From contig ML976982.1 in NCBI GenBank assembly GCA_010015675.1, positions 441,689-505,688 of the forward strand: a stretch of 64,000 nucleotides of DNA, given 5' to 3'. Below the pieces are notes generated by a model that saw only the letters and a list, made by a program, of their open reading frames with translations, searched no databases and was not told the origin of the DNA. Source of the stretch: Byssothecium circinans (lineage: Eukaryota; Ascomycota; Dothideomycetes; Pleosporales; Massarinaceae). Positions 21,833-34,098 of this stretch are shown one piece after another. Each line of letters begins with the position of its first letter. Within the stretch, counting starts at the first letter, position 1. Position numbers and translations under genes: made by a program.

Positions 21833-24777
21833 ACGTAAAGTACTACTAAAGCAGCTATACTATTAAAGTAGCTACTTTTCCTTAGTAATGCTAACTTACT
21901 TAACTCTATTATTATTATTATTATCTATATTACTATCTAAAAATATATACTAAGTACTAGCCTTTAACTTAGAAGAATCCTCTTTATTAGCTTAATAAGT
22001 TTTTATACTATACCTAGTCTTACTATAGTTACTATAGCATTAAATACTTAGTTATTATAGTTATTATACTTTACTTTTACCTTTTATTTTTACTCTTTTA
22101 TAGTTCTAAACTATTCTTAATAGTTTAGAACTATTCTAGTCTACTATAAGACTATACTCTATAGTACTACCCTTCTAAATATACTTATATTTATATATTT
22201 TATACTTAATTATAACTATAAGTTACTATTTAAGCTCTTTAATACGTAACTTTATAAGTATAGTATTATATAGTACTAACTTAGTACCTTTAATAAGCTA
22301 TAAAAGCCTATCTTATACTATTTATAGTAACTAATTAATAGAATTATATATAAACTTTAACTATAAGCTAAATTTATATATATTACTTAGAGTCTTTAAT
22401 AGCTATAGCGTCTCTAGTAGTAGGGGTCCTAGTAAGGTGTATATATATATATATATTAAGGTAATTAAGTACTACCTACACGTTTAAAGAGACTAGCCTT
22501 ATTACTTTAAAGGCCTTTTAATAGTTCTAAACTATAAATATACTTAAAAATATATCTTTAAAGGCTAGTAAGAATACTTCCTTATTAATATAAAAAATAT
22601 ACTTTTATACTAAGCCCTAAATAATCTTAGAATACTTATACTTAAGTAGTAAGAAGTATACTATATTAAGTAGCTAAAGAATATATAATAAATATTGTAG
22701 TATATAAAGTATAAAGATTTTATTATTATAATAATAATCCTTAAAATCCTAATTTAGGTAGCTTTTATAGCTATCTAAAATTAGTAACTAATAGACGCTA
22801 ATAATTCTTACCTTTATATACGCGTTAAAGTACTTTAACTATATAAGACTAAGCTTATTAGTTATCTATCTATTCTTTAAGACTAAGAGCTTTTAATTAC
22901 GTAGTATATTAGCTTCCTAGTACTATAAAAAGATATAGATGCATCTTTTATATATAATAAATAGTAACGTATTCCACCACCGAGACGGCCAAACCACCGA
23001 GACGGCCACTTTTGCTTGGCAAAGAAAATCAAAATGTATTACCTTAATAACAATTTAAATATAAAAGCTATTAAGCTGAAATTTTAAATACAGATATATA
23101 TAATATAGATATAAAGGATTATGAAAAAATATTCTAGGATTTCTAATAGCTGAGTAAGCTATATAAGTATAAAGAATACTAGGTTACTTTTAGTATATAG
23201 CATATAAATACCTATTAAACTAGCTAAATAAGTAATAATAACTTTAGAGCTACTTTATATATATATAATACACCTATTAGCACTAAAATTATAGCGTGCA
23301 GCCTAGACCTATTAGAGAATTAGCGTAGGGAGGGTAGAGATTCCTAAAATTAGAAAAATATAAATAAATATTTTATCTAGCTAGATATTCTTACTTTTTT
23401 TCTTTTAATAAACTTTATATATATATATATATAAAAGTAATATAAATAGTTAGCTATAAAAAAATAGCTTATATAAGCTTTATATAAGGTAGTGTTAAGA
23501 TTTTTATAAAAACCTATACTTACTAGGCTAGGTCTTTTAGTTTTAAAGGTATTTACTTACTTTAAACTTATATATAGCTTTATTTAGTATATATTATCTT
23601 CCTCCTGAGAAGAAAGTAGAGATATCTAATATATATAACTTTATTTAAAAGGTTTTGTATTTTTTCTTACCCCCTACCTTATACTTACTATTATAGCATT
23701 AAACCTAGGCTGCACGCTATAATAACTTAATAGCTACTAACTAATATGCTAATAAGTAAGTCCTAAAAGTTATATAGTATAATACTAAGGTTTAGGTATT
23801 TATCTATAGTATAAGGTAGGTTTTAGCTACTAGTAACTTTTAGGTTAATAACTATTTTATTACGTAAGCTACGGCTATAAAAATTTAATAGCTATTAGAT
23901 TATATATATATCTATCTAGGTTTAAAATTTCAAAAGAAAAGATTACGGTTTAGCTTTGTTATTAAGATAATACGGTTTGATTTCCTTGCCAAGAAAAAGT
24001 GGCCGCTTCGGTGGTGTGGCCGATTCGGTGGTAGAATACGTTATCCTTTATATATAATAAATAGTAGGGTAAATATACTATTTAAATATATACTATTAAT
24101 CTCTATTACCTACTCTTTATTATCTAGCTAAACTATTATAGGCCTTACTTACTTCTCTAAGCTAGTAACTACTTTTATAGAGCTAATAATACCTATCTAA
24201 AAGCTAGTCTTATTAAAGTTATATATATTATTATTATACATGCTATACTTTACTTTAGTATCTTATATAAGCTTAAACTATATGCTAACTACCTTAGGAT
24301 CTTCTTATAGTGCCTTCTAATAGTCCTTTAAATAGTTTTAGGCTATTTATAATAGTTCTAAATAGTTTATAAACTATTTAGCTTAGTTAAAGCCTACTAG
24401 CTTACTATCTTACTTAGTAGTTTATTTACTATATCTAATACTTTACCTAGTATAGGCGTAAATCCTTATAAATTAAAGTTAAAGATATATTAAATAAGTA
24501 TATCCTCTTTAGTTAAGAATAGTTTTAAATAGTTTAGTACTATTATTAGTTAAAAGGTAGTTCTATTAAGGTATATAGAGAGTCTTTAATAATAAATATT
24601 AAAAGCCTTAGTAGTATGTTAAAGGCTTTTAAATTAGCCTAAATAGTAAGCCTAAAAGGTAAGCTTAATCCTACCTTCTTACTAAGTAAGTATTACATTT
24701 ATTAGTTAAGGTATTTTATAATAAGTATAGTATTAGTATTACTAAGGAAAAGTAGCTACTTTAGTAGTACTTTACGT
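21833..24777. mobile_element. TIR transposon copy B2, inserted in A3 and carrying A2
   Basis: ACGTAAAGTACTAC at 21833 is preceded by TA. The inverted GTACTTTACGT ends at 24777 followed by TA. The 2,945 bp include nested element A2. Outside A2 the sequence is the reverse complement of B1, with about 190 extra bases near 24045-24240. Confidence 0.7.
22967..24041. mobile_element. TIR transposon copy A2, nested in B2
   Basis: ACGTATTCCACCACC at 22967 is preceded by TA, and the inverted GTGGTAGAATACGT ends at 24041 followed by TA; length 1,075 bp. It is the reverse complement of A1 and covers the part that is unsequenced there. No open reading frame of note, so it is non-autonomous or decayed. 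Confidence 0.75.
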
Positions 24778-25176
24778 TATATCTATATTTAAAATTTTAG
24801 CATAATAGCTCTAGTATTTAAATTGTTATTAAAGGTTGAATCTTTAATTTTCCACTAAGCAAATTTTGGCGCGCTCGGTGGTTTGGCGCGCTTGGTGGTG
24901 GAATACGTTACTCTTTTATCTATGTTATATTACCTTTAGCGTCTTAATCTATCTAGTGTATCTCTCCCTCTATACTAAAGTTATTACTAGCAGGGTATAA
25001 TGCGATGGCCTTGGCATTCGGCCCTACTATTAGCCGTTCTAAGCACTGACCACCGGTCCCATATCTATTGAAGACCTCCGTACATACTTCTCAGCTCGAC
25101 ATCGTAAATTATTGCCACACCGCCTACCACCTTCATATATTTAACGCACAACACCAGCATTATTGACCCGAGTATC

Positions 25177-26951
25177 ATGGACTGGAATCAAGACGCTCAT
25201 CATACCGATAAAAACAATTCCCCCGACCCGACGGACGCGGAGTTTCGCTGCGGTCTCTGCAATAAGCCTTACAGTCGCCGTACGTTATCTATCTACATAC
25301 ATGCCGTCGATATGTTGTGTGACCTGAGTATTGACGTGTCCCACAGGGGATCTCCGGGACCGGCATCGACGTCGCTGTGCCAAAACTTTTGGTCGGGAAC
25401 GCGCATCCAAGCGCAAGTCATGTGAGACTTGTGTCCAGATGAAGTTGCGCTGTTCATTGGACCGTCCGGCCTGTAGCCGATGTGTTCAGATGGGCGCTAC
25501 CTGCCATTATCCCAATCCCACCACATCTTCGACGTCCCCAACGCGGCGAGATCAAGACACAGGCCCCGAGCATATTTCACCCTTGGAAGCAACTCTGGAA
25601 TCGGCATCCACAGGTTTCACATCCGTCGTCCCGGCCTCAGCCCTAAACTTGCCAGGAGACGGCAGTAATCACTATAGTAGTGCTCCCGGTATGGACGGCA
25701 TCGTCTGGAGCCCATCGCTTAATAATATGGGATTTTTTCTGGACGGAAATGGTTTACATGACCCATCATCAGGCTTCATGGACCATCTGCACGGCCAACC
25801 GTCCTTCTTTCTCGCACCGCAGGAAAAGCCAAAGGCACCACACCTGTCAGATGACCTTTCTCTACTACTTTCGGGGGATCCGCTAGACATTTCACTTCCA
25901 CCCCTATCCTCGTCGGCAGGCAGTAGTCACCGAGAACTATCCGCGGGACGTGAAGACTTAGAGACCGATATCACAAGCATGTTTGCCAGCACCTTCGTCC
26001 CGGACTTGTCACATTCAGCACTGCGAGACACAGCCAGCCTATCTCGGGAGCTTTTCGGGATTCTGCGCGAATATCCACGAATGATGTTGCAGCTCAACTT
26101 TTGGTCTCCCTTTATTCACCACCATTTCTACCGGTGTTCCAAGGGCGGCATAGCTGAGCCACTCGGGATTGCCTTGGCCTGTGTGTCGGCCTATTCGAGT
26201 TCTGTGGAATCTAGCTTCAAGTTCGTCGACAACATGATCAACTCGCAACGGGAGCAGCTGGTCCACGGGTTTCACCTTTTCAGCGACCGTCCGGAAACCT
26301 GCCTCGCCGCCCTGCATGCTGTTTGCATGTATCAGATTTTGGGGCTCTTTGGGGGCCCGTCTATAGACAGCGCCAGATCGGGTCAGAGCACGCCTTTGAA
26401 AGATGGAAGTGAGGGACGTTGCGAAGACTCGGGCAAGACTGCAGAACTCTACGGTTCCTTTTTACTAAAGGTGAGTGCGGCATTCTACCGTTCCTCCCCG
26501 CTGTTATAAAGTCACAGCACTGATTCGTCGGTAGATGACCCGACGTTTCTGCAAACTGCACAAAAAATCCCTCGCGCAAAACGAGGTAAGCTGGTCAGAG
26601 TGGAAGTTTGCTGAATCGCTCCGCCGCAACGTCTTCTTCGTTCACATTCTCAACATTCTCGCCGCTGAGGCCCGAAAGCTGCACCGTGACTACTTCGAGC
26701 CGTTGGATGATGCCACGATTCTACAGATGCCTCTTCCAGCGCCCGAGTCCATGTGGCGTGCCTGCAGCGACGCGGAATGGCGAGTCGCCCGCGAATACGC
26801 TCGCCCAACATCACCCACTCCATCTACCCTCCAGGGCTTACTCGATCTGGGTCGCACGGGAAGTTTGGACGTCGTATCACTGCAGCCTTTGACGAGGATG
26901 ATTTTGGCGTGCCATAAGATTCGACCCAAGCTTAACGATGAGGAAGAATGA
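25177..26951 (+). CDS. Transcription factor with C2H2-type finger plus Zn2Cys6 cluster
   Basis: Three exons, 25177-25279, 25347-26470 and 26535-26951, encode 547 residues. An N-terminal finger, FRCGLCNKPY...RHRRRC (a C2HC variant of C2H2), spans the first intron. It is followed at once by a Zn2Cys6 cluster, CETCVQMKLRC...CSRCVQMGATC, with the canonical C-x2-C-x6-C-x5-C-x2-C-x6-C spacing. The C-terminal part (LLKMTRRFCKLHKK, WKFAESLRRNVFFVHILNIL) matches the end of fungal regulator middle-homology regions. Combined C2H2/Zn2Cys6 proteins are often encoded in secondary-metabolism loci. It lies directly upstream of a drug-efflux gene on the same strand, so it is the likely pathway regulator; this is inference. 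Confidence 0.9.
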
Positions 26952-27391
26952 AAGGAAGACAATAGGAGTACATGATTCCCGTGCCCTTTCTTTTCCTTTG
27001 TAGTGTTCTCTAACCCATCCCAGGCCTCGCTTTCCAGTGTCCTATTAGTAAAAGATCACGAGATGGATTTGGGCTCATTTCGGGTGACAATGGCATTGGC
27101 TTAGTCATCCTCCACGGACCATATGAGTGGCTCGGAGGAAAATGAACATCACGTGATTGCTGTCTCGGAAGGAAATGGTCGTCGTCGTGTGTTAGTAATC
27201 CGTGAGGCTGGTGCCATTAACCGTGTTGCAAGACGTCGCAACTCATTCCTTTCCCTTTACATTCCCCCCTCCTTCCTGTATCCTAGGTGTTTGTGTTCTT
27301 GTTTTGTGGCCCTGGTACAGCCTTTATTTGTATAGGCCATTTAATACCTGTCCATTGAGTTTTGGTCTTTCTTCGCCCGACCTTTACCATT
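26952..27391. promoter_or_regulatory. Intergenic region upstream of the ABC transporter
   Basis: It contains the 3' flank of the regulator and a pyrimidine-rich stretch at 27240-27300 typical of fungal core promoters. No gene was recognised. Confidence 0.4.
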
Positions 27392-30300
27392 ATGGAGACT
27401 CCCGAGTCGAATTCTTCGCTTCCCGATACGGAAAATATCGTACCCAAGATCCTCAGTGACGACAACGGCGCCATCCGTACGCTGATCGAGAAGCAGGGTT
27501 CGGGCAATGCGCACCTCACCCATGTTCCCGTCAGCTGGCGCGGACTGAGTGTCTCTGCGCCAGATACGGGCCCCGTGACCGTAAAAACGCTTCCCCGGGC
27601 CTGTCTGAATACGTTTGGTGTCGACCAATTCAATTTCGTCAAAAAGCTTCTTTTTCCGAAGGGATTTGGGGAGACCAAGCACCGGCAGCTCTTGGAAGAC
27701 TTCACTGGGATTGTGAAGCCAGGCGAGATGTTGCTGGTTCTGGGCCGTCCGGGAAGTGGATGCTCTACTTTCCTGCGCACACTGGCGAATCGAACGTCTC
27801 TCGAAGTTCATGGAGACAGACAGTATGCGGGCATCAGTGCAGACGAGTTTGGGAAGGACCACCGACGAGATACGATCTATTTGCCGGAAGAAGATCAGCA
27901 TATTGCGGCCTTGACTGTGCGTCAGACGCTACGCTTCGCTCTCCGCATGAGTCTGCCGTCGGAGGTGCGCCACGGCGCAATGGTTGAGGAGCTGGTTCAG
28001 TCGATGGCCCAGATGTTTGGTATCGACCATGCCTTGGATACGCCTGTGGGCGGCTCGTTTTTCCCCGGAGTCTCTGGTGGTGAGCGCAAAAGAGTTTCGA
28101 TAAGTGAGGTTCTTGCGGCCGGGTCATCGGTGCAGTGCTTTGACAACTCCACGCGTGGCCTGGACTCGTCTACTGCATTGGACTTTGTCAAAGCACTTCA
28201 CGTGCTCACCAAGGTGGGCGATCGAACCACCATGGCAACACTGTATCAGGCTGGAGAGACTTTGTACAACTATTTCGACAAGGTCCTCGTCATCTACGAA
28301 GGACGGCAAGCCTTTTTCGGCAAGATTGGCGACGCCCGGCAGTACTTTGAGGATCTCGGCTTTGTGCGCGCACAGGGTCAAACCACGGCCGAGTTTCTTT
28401 CCCACGTCACCGATCCCGCTCATCGTGAAACCACACTGGGTAGCGTGGCTGCCAATATGCACACGGCTGCCGACTTTGCGGCCTCGTTCAAGAGCTCCCC
28501 ACACCACGCCAGTCTGGTCCGCGAAATTGACGATTCCCTGACCCAATCCCAGGGGCACCCACAGGCCACCAAGTCAAAAGCACCCGCTGCCACGTCGTTC
28601 AACCTGTCCTTCCCGCTGCAAGTCTGGGAGTGTCTGCTGCGCGAGGTCCAGCTCGTGCGTGGCCAGGCCATCGTTCACTACGGCAAGTGGATCGCCACCA
28701 TCATATTGTGCCTGATTGTCGGAAGCGAGTATTTTGACGTCTCTACGGATGCCCAGGGCGCCTTCACCCGCGGCGGTCTTCTCTTCTTTGCCCTCATGGT
28801 CAACGGCTGGCTCCAATTCCCGGAGCTCTTTGATGCGCACACAAATCGACCAGTTCTGGAGCGTCAAGCGGCACTGCACATGTACCGACCGTCAGCCGTG
28901 GCTCTGGCTCGAGTCATCATCGACGTACCTCTGATCTTCTTTCAGAACTGCGTTTTTATCATCGTGTTCTACTTTTTGGCCGGACTACAGGTCGAAGCGG
29001 GTAAATTCTTCTACTTCTTGCTTGTGCTAGTCTTGTCGACCATGTGCTTTAGCAATCTGCTGCGCATGTTCGCCTACTACGTGCCCACTTTGGATGACTG
29101 TGAGTGGAGTATCCCTTCCGATTCCTTGCAGAAATTGTGATTCTGATACTAATATTGGCGTAGGCTTCCGGTTTGGTGGCACTGGCTCCACCATCACCAT
29201 CTTGTTCTCTGGTTTTCTGGTTCCAACCAAGGACATGAGACCCTACTTCGGCTGGCTGCACTACCTCAGTCCAATGAACTATGCATTCGAGAGTGTAAGA
29301 ATACCAGGACCACACGCGCTTTCCTCACAGGCTAATGTAATTCTGCTCTAGGTCTTCGTCAACGAATTCGATGGCCTGAACCTCGACTGCAGCCGTAGCA
29401 TGATTCCCGATGTGCCCGGTGTGAACCCAGATTACCAGATCTGTATGGTTACTGGAGCTAAAGAAGGTCAACAGTCAATCCCCGGTTTACAGTATGCCGA
29501 AGCCAGTGGGCTCTATCTCGCGCATAAATGGCGTAACGTAGGCATCCTCTTCGCTTTTATTGCTGCATACGTCATCATCAGCATGATCGGTAGCGAAGTG
29601 ATGCGATTTACGCCCCAAGGCGGCTCGCCCATTGTCTACGTCAAGAACAAGAAGGGCAAAGCGCAGTCGGAAACTGATGGCACTCTTGAGAAAGACGTCG
29701 AACGTGAACTGCCTGGGTCTGGTGCCGATGAGCCGAAGTCTGGTCCTGTCAATCATAGTGGTCCCTCACTGACCTGGAAGAGTCTGACTATTGACATTGG
29801 CGAGAAACGCATCATAAAAGGCGTCTCAGCATATATCCGGCCGGGTGACTTTGTGTCAATATGTGGTGCCAGTGGCGCTGGGAAGACCACAATGCTCAAG
29901 GCTTTGAGTCAAATCAATGTGACTGGCGAGGTTGGCGGAGAGCTGCTGTTTGGGAATACGGCACCTGGGCAATCTTTCAAGAAAGTGACCGGTGAGTCGC
30001 CGCCAGCCCCTCTTTGTTGGATGCGTAGTTGGCATGATGTGGATTGATCGATACTGATACGTCTTTAGGGTTTGCGCAACAAGCTGATCTCCATGATTCA
30101 ACAGCAACTGTTAGAGAAGCACTGGAATTTTCTGCTCTCTTGCGCCAACCGGACATTTACTCGCGCGCCGAGAAGCTCGCATACGTAGACACGGTTCTCA
30201 ACTTGCTGGATTTGAATCACATAGCTGACGCCCTGATTGGTGATGAAAACTCTGGATTGGGAGTGGAGATGACAAAACGAGTAACGGTGAGAAGCTCCAT

Positions 30301-32064
30301 CCCCCCAATCAACTGGAACCTTATCCTAATGGCTTTCCCCTCAGATTGGTGTGGAACTTGCCGCTCGACCTCGCGTACTCTTCGCTGACGAGCCAACGTC
30401 GGGTCTGGACTCCGAAGGTGCAGCAAACATCGTCAGGTACCTGCGCAGACTCTCCCACGCTGGCCAAGCAGTACTAGTAACCATCCATCAACCATCTGCT
30501 CTTATATTCTCGGAATTCGACAAGTTGCTCGCTCTATCTCCAGAAGGAGAGCAGCTGTACTTCGGCCCCAATGACAAGGCACTGGAGTACTTTACTCGCC
30601 ATGGAGCCGTGCCAGCCCCCGATGTGAATCCTGCAGAATTCATCCTCGAGACCGGTGGCGCTGGCATCAACGCCCGCAAGGATACCAAGGGAAGCCAGTG
30701 GGCCCAGCACTGGCGCGAGTCTCCCGAAGCGAAGGCCGTGTCTGAGGACATAGATCGCATTAACAGCAACTACCAGGAAGCAAACAATGGCGTGGAAGAG
30801 GAGATTGGCCATGGCGAATTCAACGCGTCTATCCTGGTTCAGTCGTGGCTACTCACTGTCCGAATGCTGAAGAACCAGTGGCGGAACCCACCATACATGT
30901 ACTCCAAGATTTGGGTGCATGTCGTCCATGCAATTTTGATTGGTACGACGGTCTACAAGCTGGGAACATCTCCCAGCGATCTCCAGAATAGGTAAGCACA
31001 AGATCATTCAGCCACTCAAGCCAAACGTTTTACTAATGCTAATGTCAATGAAATCAGGTTGCTGAGCGTCTTCTCCATCGTTCTCCTCGTTAACACAATC
31101 GTCAACACCATCCTTGCTCGCTTCTTCTTCGCGCGTCTCCTTTGGGAAACTCGCGAAGGTTCCTCCCGCACATACGGTTGGCAGGCACTCTGCACAGCGA
31201 GTATCGCAGCCGAGATGCCCGGCGCTCTGGTGTGCTGTTTTCTATACTATGTCATCTGGTACTGGCTTAGCGGACTGCCTACCGGTGAAGCAGCCGGTTA
31301 CGTTTTCCTGTCACTCCTGACCTTCGAGGTGTTTGAGGTAAGCCACACACGCAGATGCACCCGTGACGGGAACCAAAAGAAATCACTTGGCTGACTGAAA
31401 CCGATCCACAGGTCCTTTTCGGCTTATTTATGATCGGGATGAGCCCTGATCTCGGCACAGCCGGCAACGTTCTTGTGTTCCTAGTTTGCTCTGTCAACTG
31501 GTTCAACGGGATCATCGTTCCCTATGAGCAGATCCAGGTCTTTTGGCGGTACTGGGTAAGCCATCTCCTACATTCTCTCAAACATCACAAACAATTTCAC
31601 CAGCCGAAGTCGCGAAAAAAGGTCTAACTTCAGAATAACAGTTGTACTGGATCAATCCCTTCACCTACCTCCTCGGCGGTCTCATTACTGCCGTCATCGA
31701 GGATCAGCCTGTCATCTGCAAAGAAGACGACCTCCATTTCCTGTCCCCCCCGGCCAACCAAACGTGTGGCTCCTACCTGTCTTCCTGGGCCAGTTCCGCA
31801 CAGATACAAGTCCTTAATCCCTCCGCTACTGAGAACTGCCAGCTGTGCGAGTACACCACGGGAAATCAGTACCTGGAGGGGTTCCGGCTAGGTGGTGGAG
31901 AGAACGGCGGCATCTGGGGCAACTGGGGTATCTTCATGCTGTTCACTCTTTCGAGTTTCCTTTTGGTGTACTTCACGACATGGGCGACGAAGGTGCATAA
32001 GTGGAAGAAAAACCCAGCCGTCGCCAAAAAGGATGCTGCTGATCTCGTGGGTGAATCGAGCTGA
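27392..32064 (+). CDS. PDR-type (ABCG) full-length ABC transporter
   Basis: Eight exons: 27392-29099, 29164-29294, 29352-29991, 30069-30286, 30345-30991, 31058-31337, 31412-31555 and 31642-32064; 1,396 residues, usual for the family. The order NBD-TMD-NBD-TMD is evident. NBD1 has the PDR-style Walker A GRPGSGCSTFLR, signature VSGGERKRVSISE and Walker B region DNSTRGLDSSTA. NBD2 has CGASGAGKTTMLKAL, then VEMTKRVTIGVELAARPRVL and DEPTSGLDSEGA, i.e. the usual degenerate second signature. Hydrophobic helices follow each NBD, and TMD2 ends LYWINPFTYLLGGL. The family exports hydrophobic compounds across the plasma membrane. Position after the regulator suggests product export or self-protection. 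Confidence 0.94.
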
Positions 32065-32699
32065 ATGAATTGAGGGAGTTGAGAGGGGGGAATTGATGTT
32101 TGTATTGTATCTATGGTCTGTAATTTTTTCTACGTATAATAAATCTTTTTTAATCTCTTTATACTTAGTGGTTCGCCTTCGCTGTTGCTGAGCTCACCCT
32201 CGAAGTACGGCAGCCGAGATCAGCTGATCATCGCGGTCTTTACTAGACGGCTCTCAACGTCCCTGAAGTTTAGGCGGCCACATTTGCAGAGACAACAACT
32301 TCATAATTAAAGCACGTCATAATAAACTCATTTAATATTGTTTGCATGCACGGATTCACAAAAACCATTATCATTGAGATCTCAAATTCGTCCAAGCTCT
32401 AGCGACGGCAGATGAATCTCGGGGGGGAAAAATGAGGTCCATATCATACTGTGATTTGTCAAGAAGTGGGCCAGTCGGAGAATGAGGGATCGGAACAAGA
32501 TGACACCCCTGCATATCCGAAAGCCTTTTGTTGACATTTAATACTTTTGCTTGGCAATCTGCGATTCAAACCAGTGCACCTACACATCTCCTCAATAATT
32601 CTCCTATTTTCCACCATCGTCACATTAACCATTCCAATTTTCTCTCACCAGACTTGTTCAACTTTGGCTTGCAACGGGCTGTACAGCATCTGAAAAATC
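32065..32699. other. Intergenic region between the ABC and MFS transporter genes
   Basis: An AT-rich terminator-like stretch lies near 32130-32160. A pyrimidine-rich leader (32560-32660) precedes the MFS start. No gene was recognised. Confidence 0.45.
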
Positions 32700-34098
32700 A
32701 TGACGCATACGGATGAACGGCGGCCATTGTTGGAAAACCAAGGCGATTTAACGAAGCCTAACAATTCCACGATCCCGGACGGCGGATTCAAAGCATGGAG
32801 TCAAGTAGTTGGCTCATTCTTTCTCATGTTCAACTGCTGGTAGGTTCAACACCATACACCGTCAAAAACGATTTGGGCCTTGGTGCTAACGCTCTTCCCT
32901 TTCCTAGGGGCATTGTCAATTGTTACGGGGGCTTCCAAGCCTACTACATGACTGCATTGTTTCCCGATGCGAGTCCAGCATCCATCTCATGGATTGGCTC
33001 GCTGCAGGCCTTTCTGCTAATCTTCATCTCCGTCCTCACGGGGCCTGCGTACGATGCGGGATACTTCCAAGCTCTGATCGTGACGGGAACGGTTCTGATG
33101 GCCTTCGGCACGCTGATGGTTAGCTTCTGCACGCAGTACTGGCAGCTGCTGCTGGCGCAGTCCATCTGCACCGGACTGGGAGCCGGCTGCCTTTTTGTGC
33201 CCGGGGTCGCCATCCTGAGCACCTACTTCAAGAAGCATGCCTCGCTAGCGACAGGAATCGCTACAAGTGGCGGCAGTGTCGGTACGTATTTGCGCCCTTC
33301 CCGCGCTCTTTTCTCCTTTATACGAATGTGTACTGATCTTCAGTAGGAGGAATTGTCTATTCCGCTCTTTTCAAGCGTGCCGAGCTCTCGTTCGGATTCT
33401 CCCGCTCGGTGCAACTACTTGCTCTGGTCATGCTCGTCACCCAATCCGTCGCGCTGCTGACGATGCGCGTCCGCATGGTCCCGGCCACCCGAAGAGCCTA
33501 CCTGCAGCTCTCTGCCTTCAGAGAAATCCCCTATGCTCTCTATAGTGGCGGGGTGCTCTTTGCCTTCATGGGCATGTATATCCCCTTCTTCTTCATCCAG
33601 AACTATGCCATCGAGCACGGTTTGCTGCGACCAGACACCGCTTCTTACGCGCTGGTCACGCTCAACCTAGCCTCGCTGTTTGGTCGCATCATCCCCAACA
33701 TGCTGGCCGACCGGACGGGCCCATTCAACATGCTCGTCCCATGTAGCTTTATCACCGCGCTCCTCGCGTTCTGGTGGATTTGGATCGACTCGGTGGAAGC
33801 TTTGTTCGTCTTCTGCAGCTTTTATGGATTCTTCAGTGGCGCGTTTGTGTCGTTGTCGCCGACGACGGTGCTCAGCCTCTCGCCTAGTCTGGGCGTCGTG
33901 GGTGTGCGTATGGGCATGAGCTTTGTGTTTGCGGCCGTCGGCCTCCTCACTGGTACGCCCAGTGCAGGGGCCGTTCTGAAGGCTGCGGGTTGGCCGGCTC
34001 TGCAGGCCTTTTGTGGATGTTGCGTTGGAGTCGCAATGGTGGGGATGGTGGCTGCGCGGATTGCCAAGGCGGGGTCATCCCTTCGTGTCTTGGTCTGA
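32700..34098 (+). CDS. MFS transporter, monocarboxylate-permease (MCT)-like
   Basis: Three exons, 32700-32839, 32908-33281 and 33347-34098, encode 421 residues. The second acceptor is the TAG at 33344-33346, the choice that keeps the family sequence GGIVYSALFKR in frame. About twelve hydrophobic segments are visible. The GGFKAWSQVVGSFFLMFNCWG start and the SWIGSLQAFLL and YFKKHASLATGIATSGGSVG segments are typical of fungal MCT-like carriers. Such proteins move carboxylates or pathway products at the plasma membrane or a vesicle. It stands in a run of transporters following the regulator. Substrate unknown. Confidence 0.9.

Larger units (their letters stand above)
21720..24908. mobile_element. 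TIR transposon copy A3, interrupted by B2
   Basis: 21720-21830 matches 19560-19670 of A1, and 24778-24908 matches 19670-19805 of A1, including the right end GGTGGTGGAATACGT. Element B2 sits exactly between the two halves with a TA on each side. The left end of A3 is missing, apparently cut by the LTR remnant. Confidence 0.65.

Noticed and set aside
18010..24908. CRISPR-like or satellite array because of repeated CACCACCGAGACGG blocks
   Set aside because: The blocks are few, in opposite orientations and at transposon ends with TA flanks; this is a fungal nuclear sequence.
29100..29163. Apparent stop codons breaking the ABC transporter
   Set aside because: They fall within GT-AG introns whose removal restores the family sequence.
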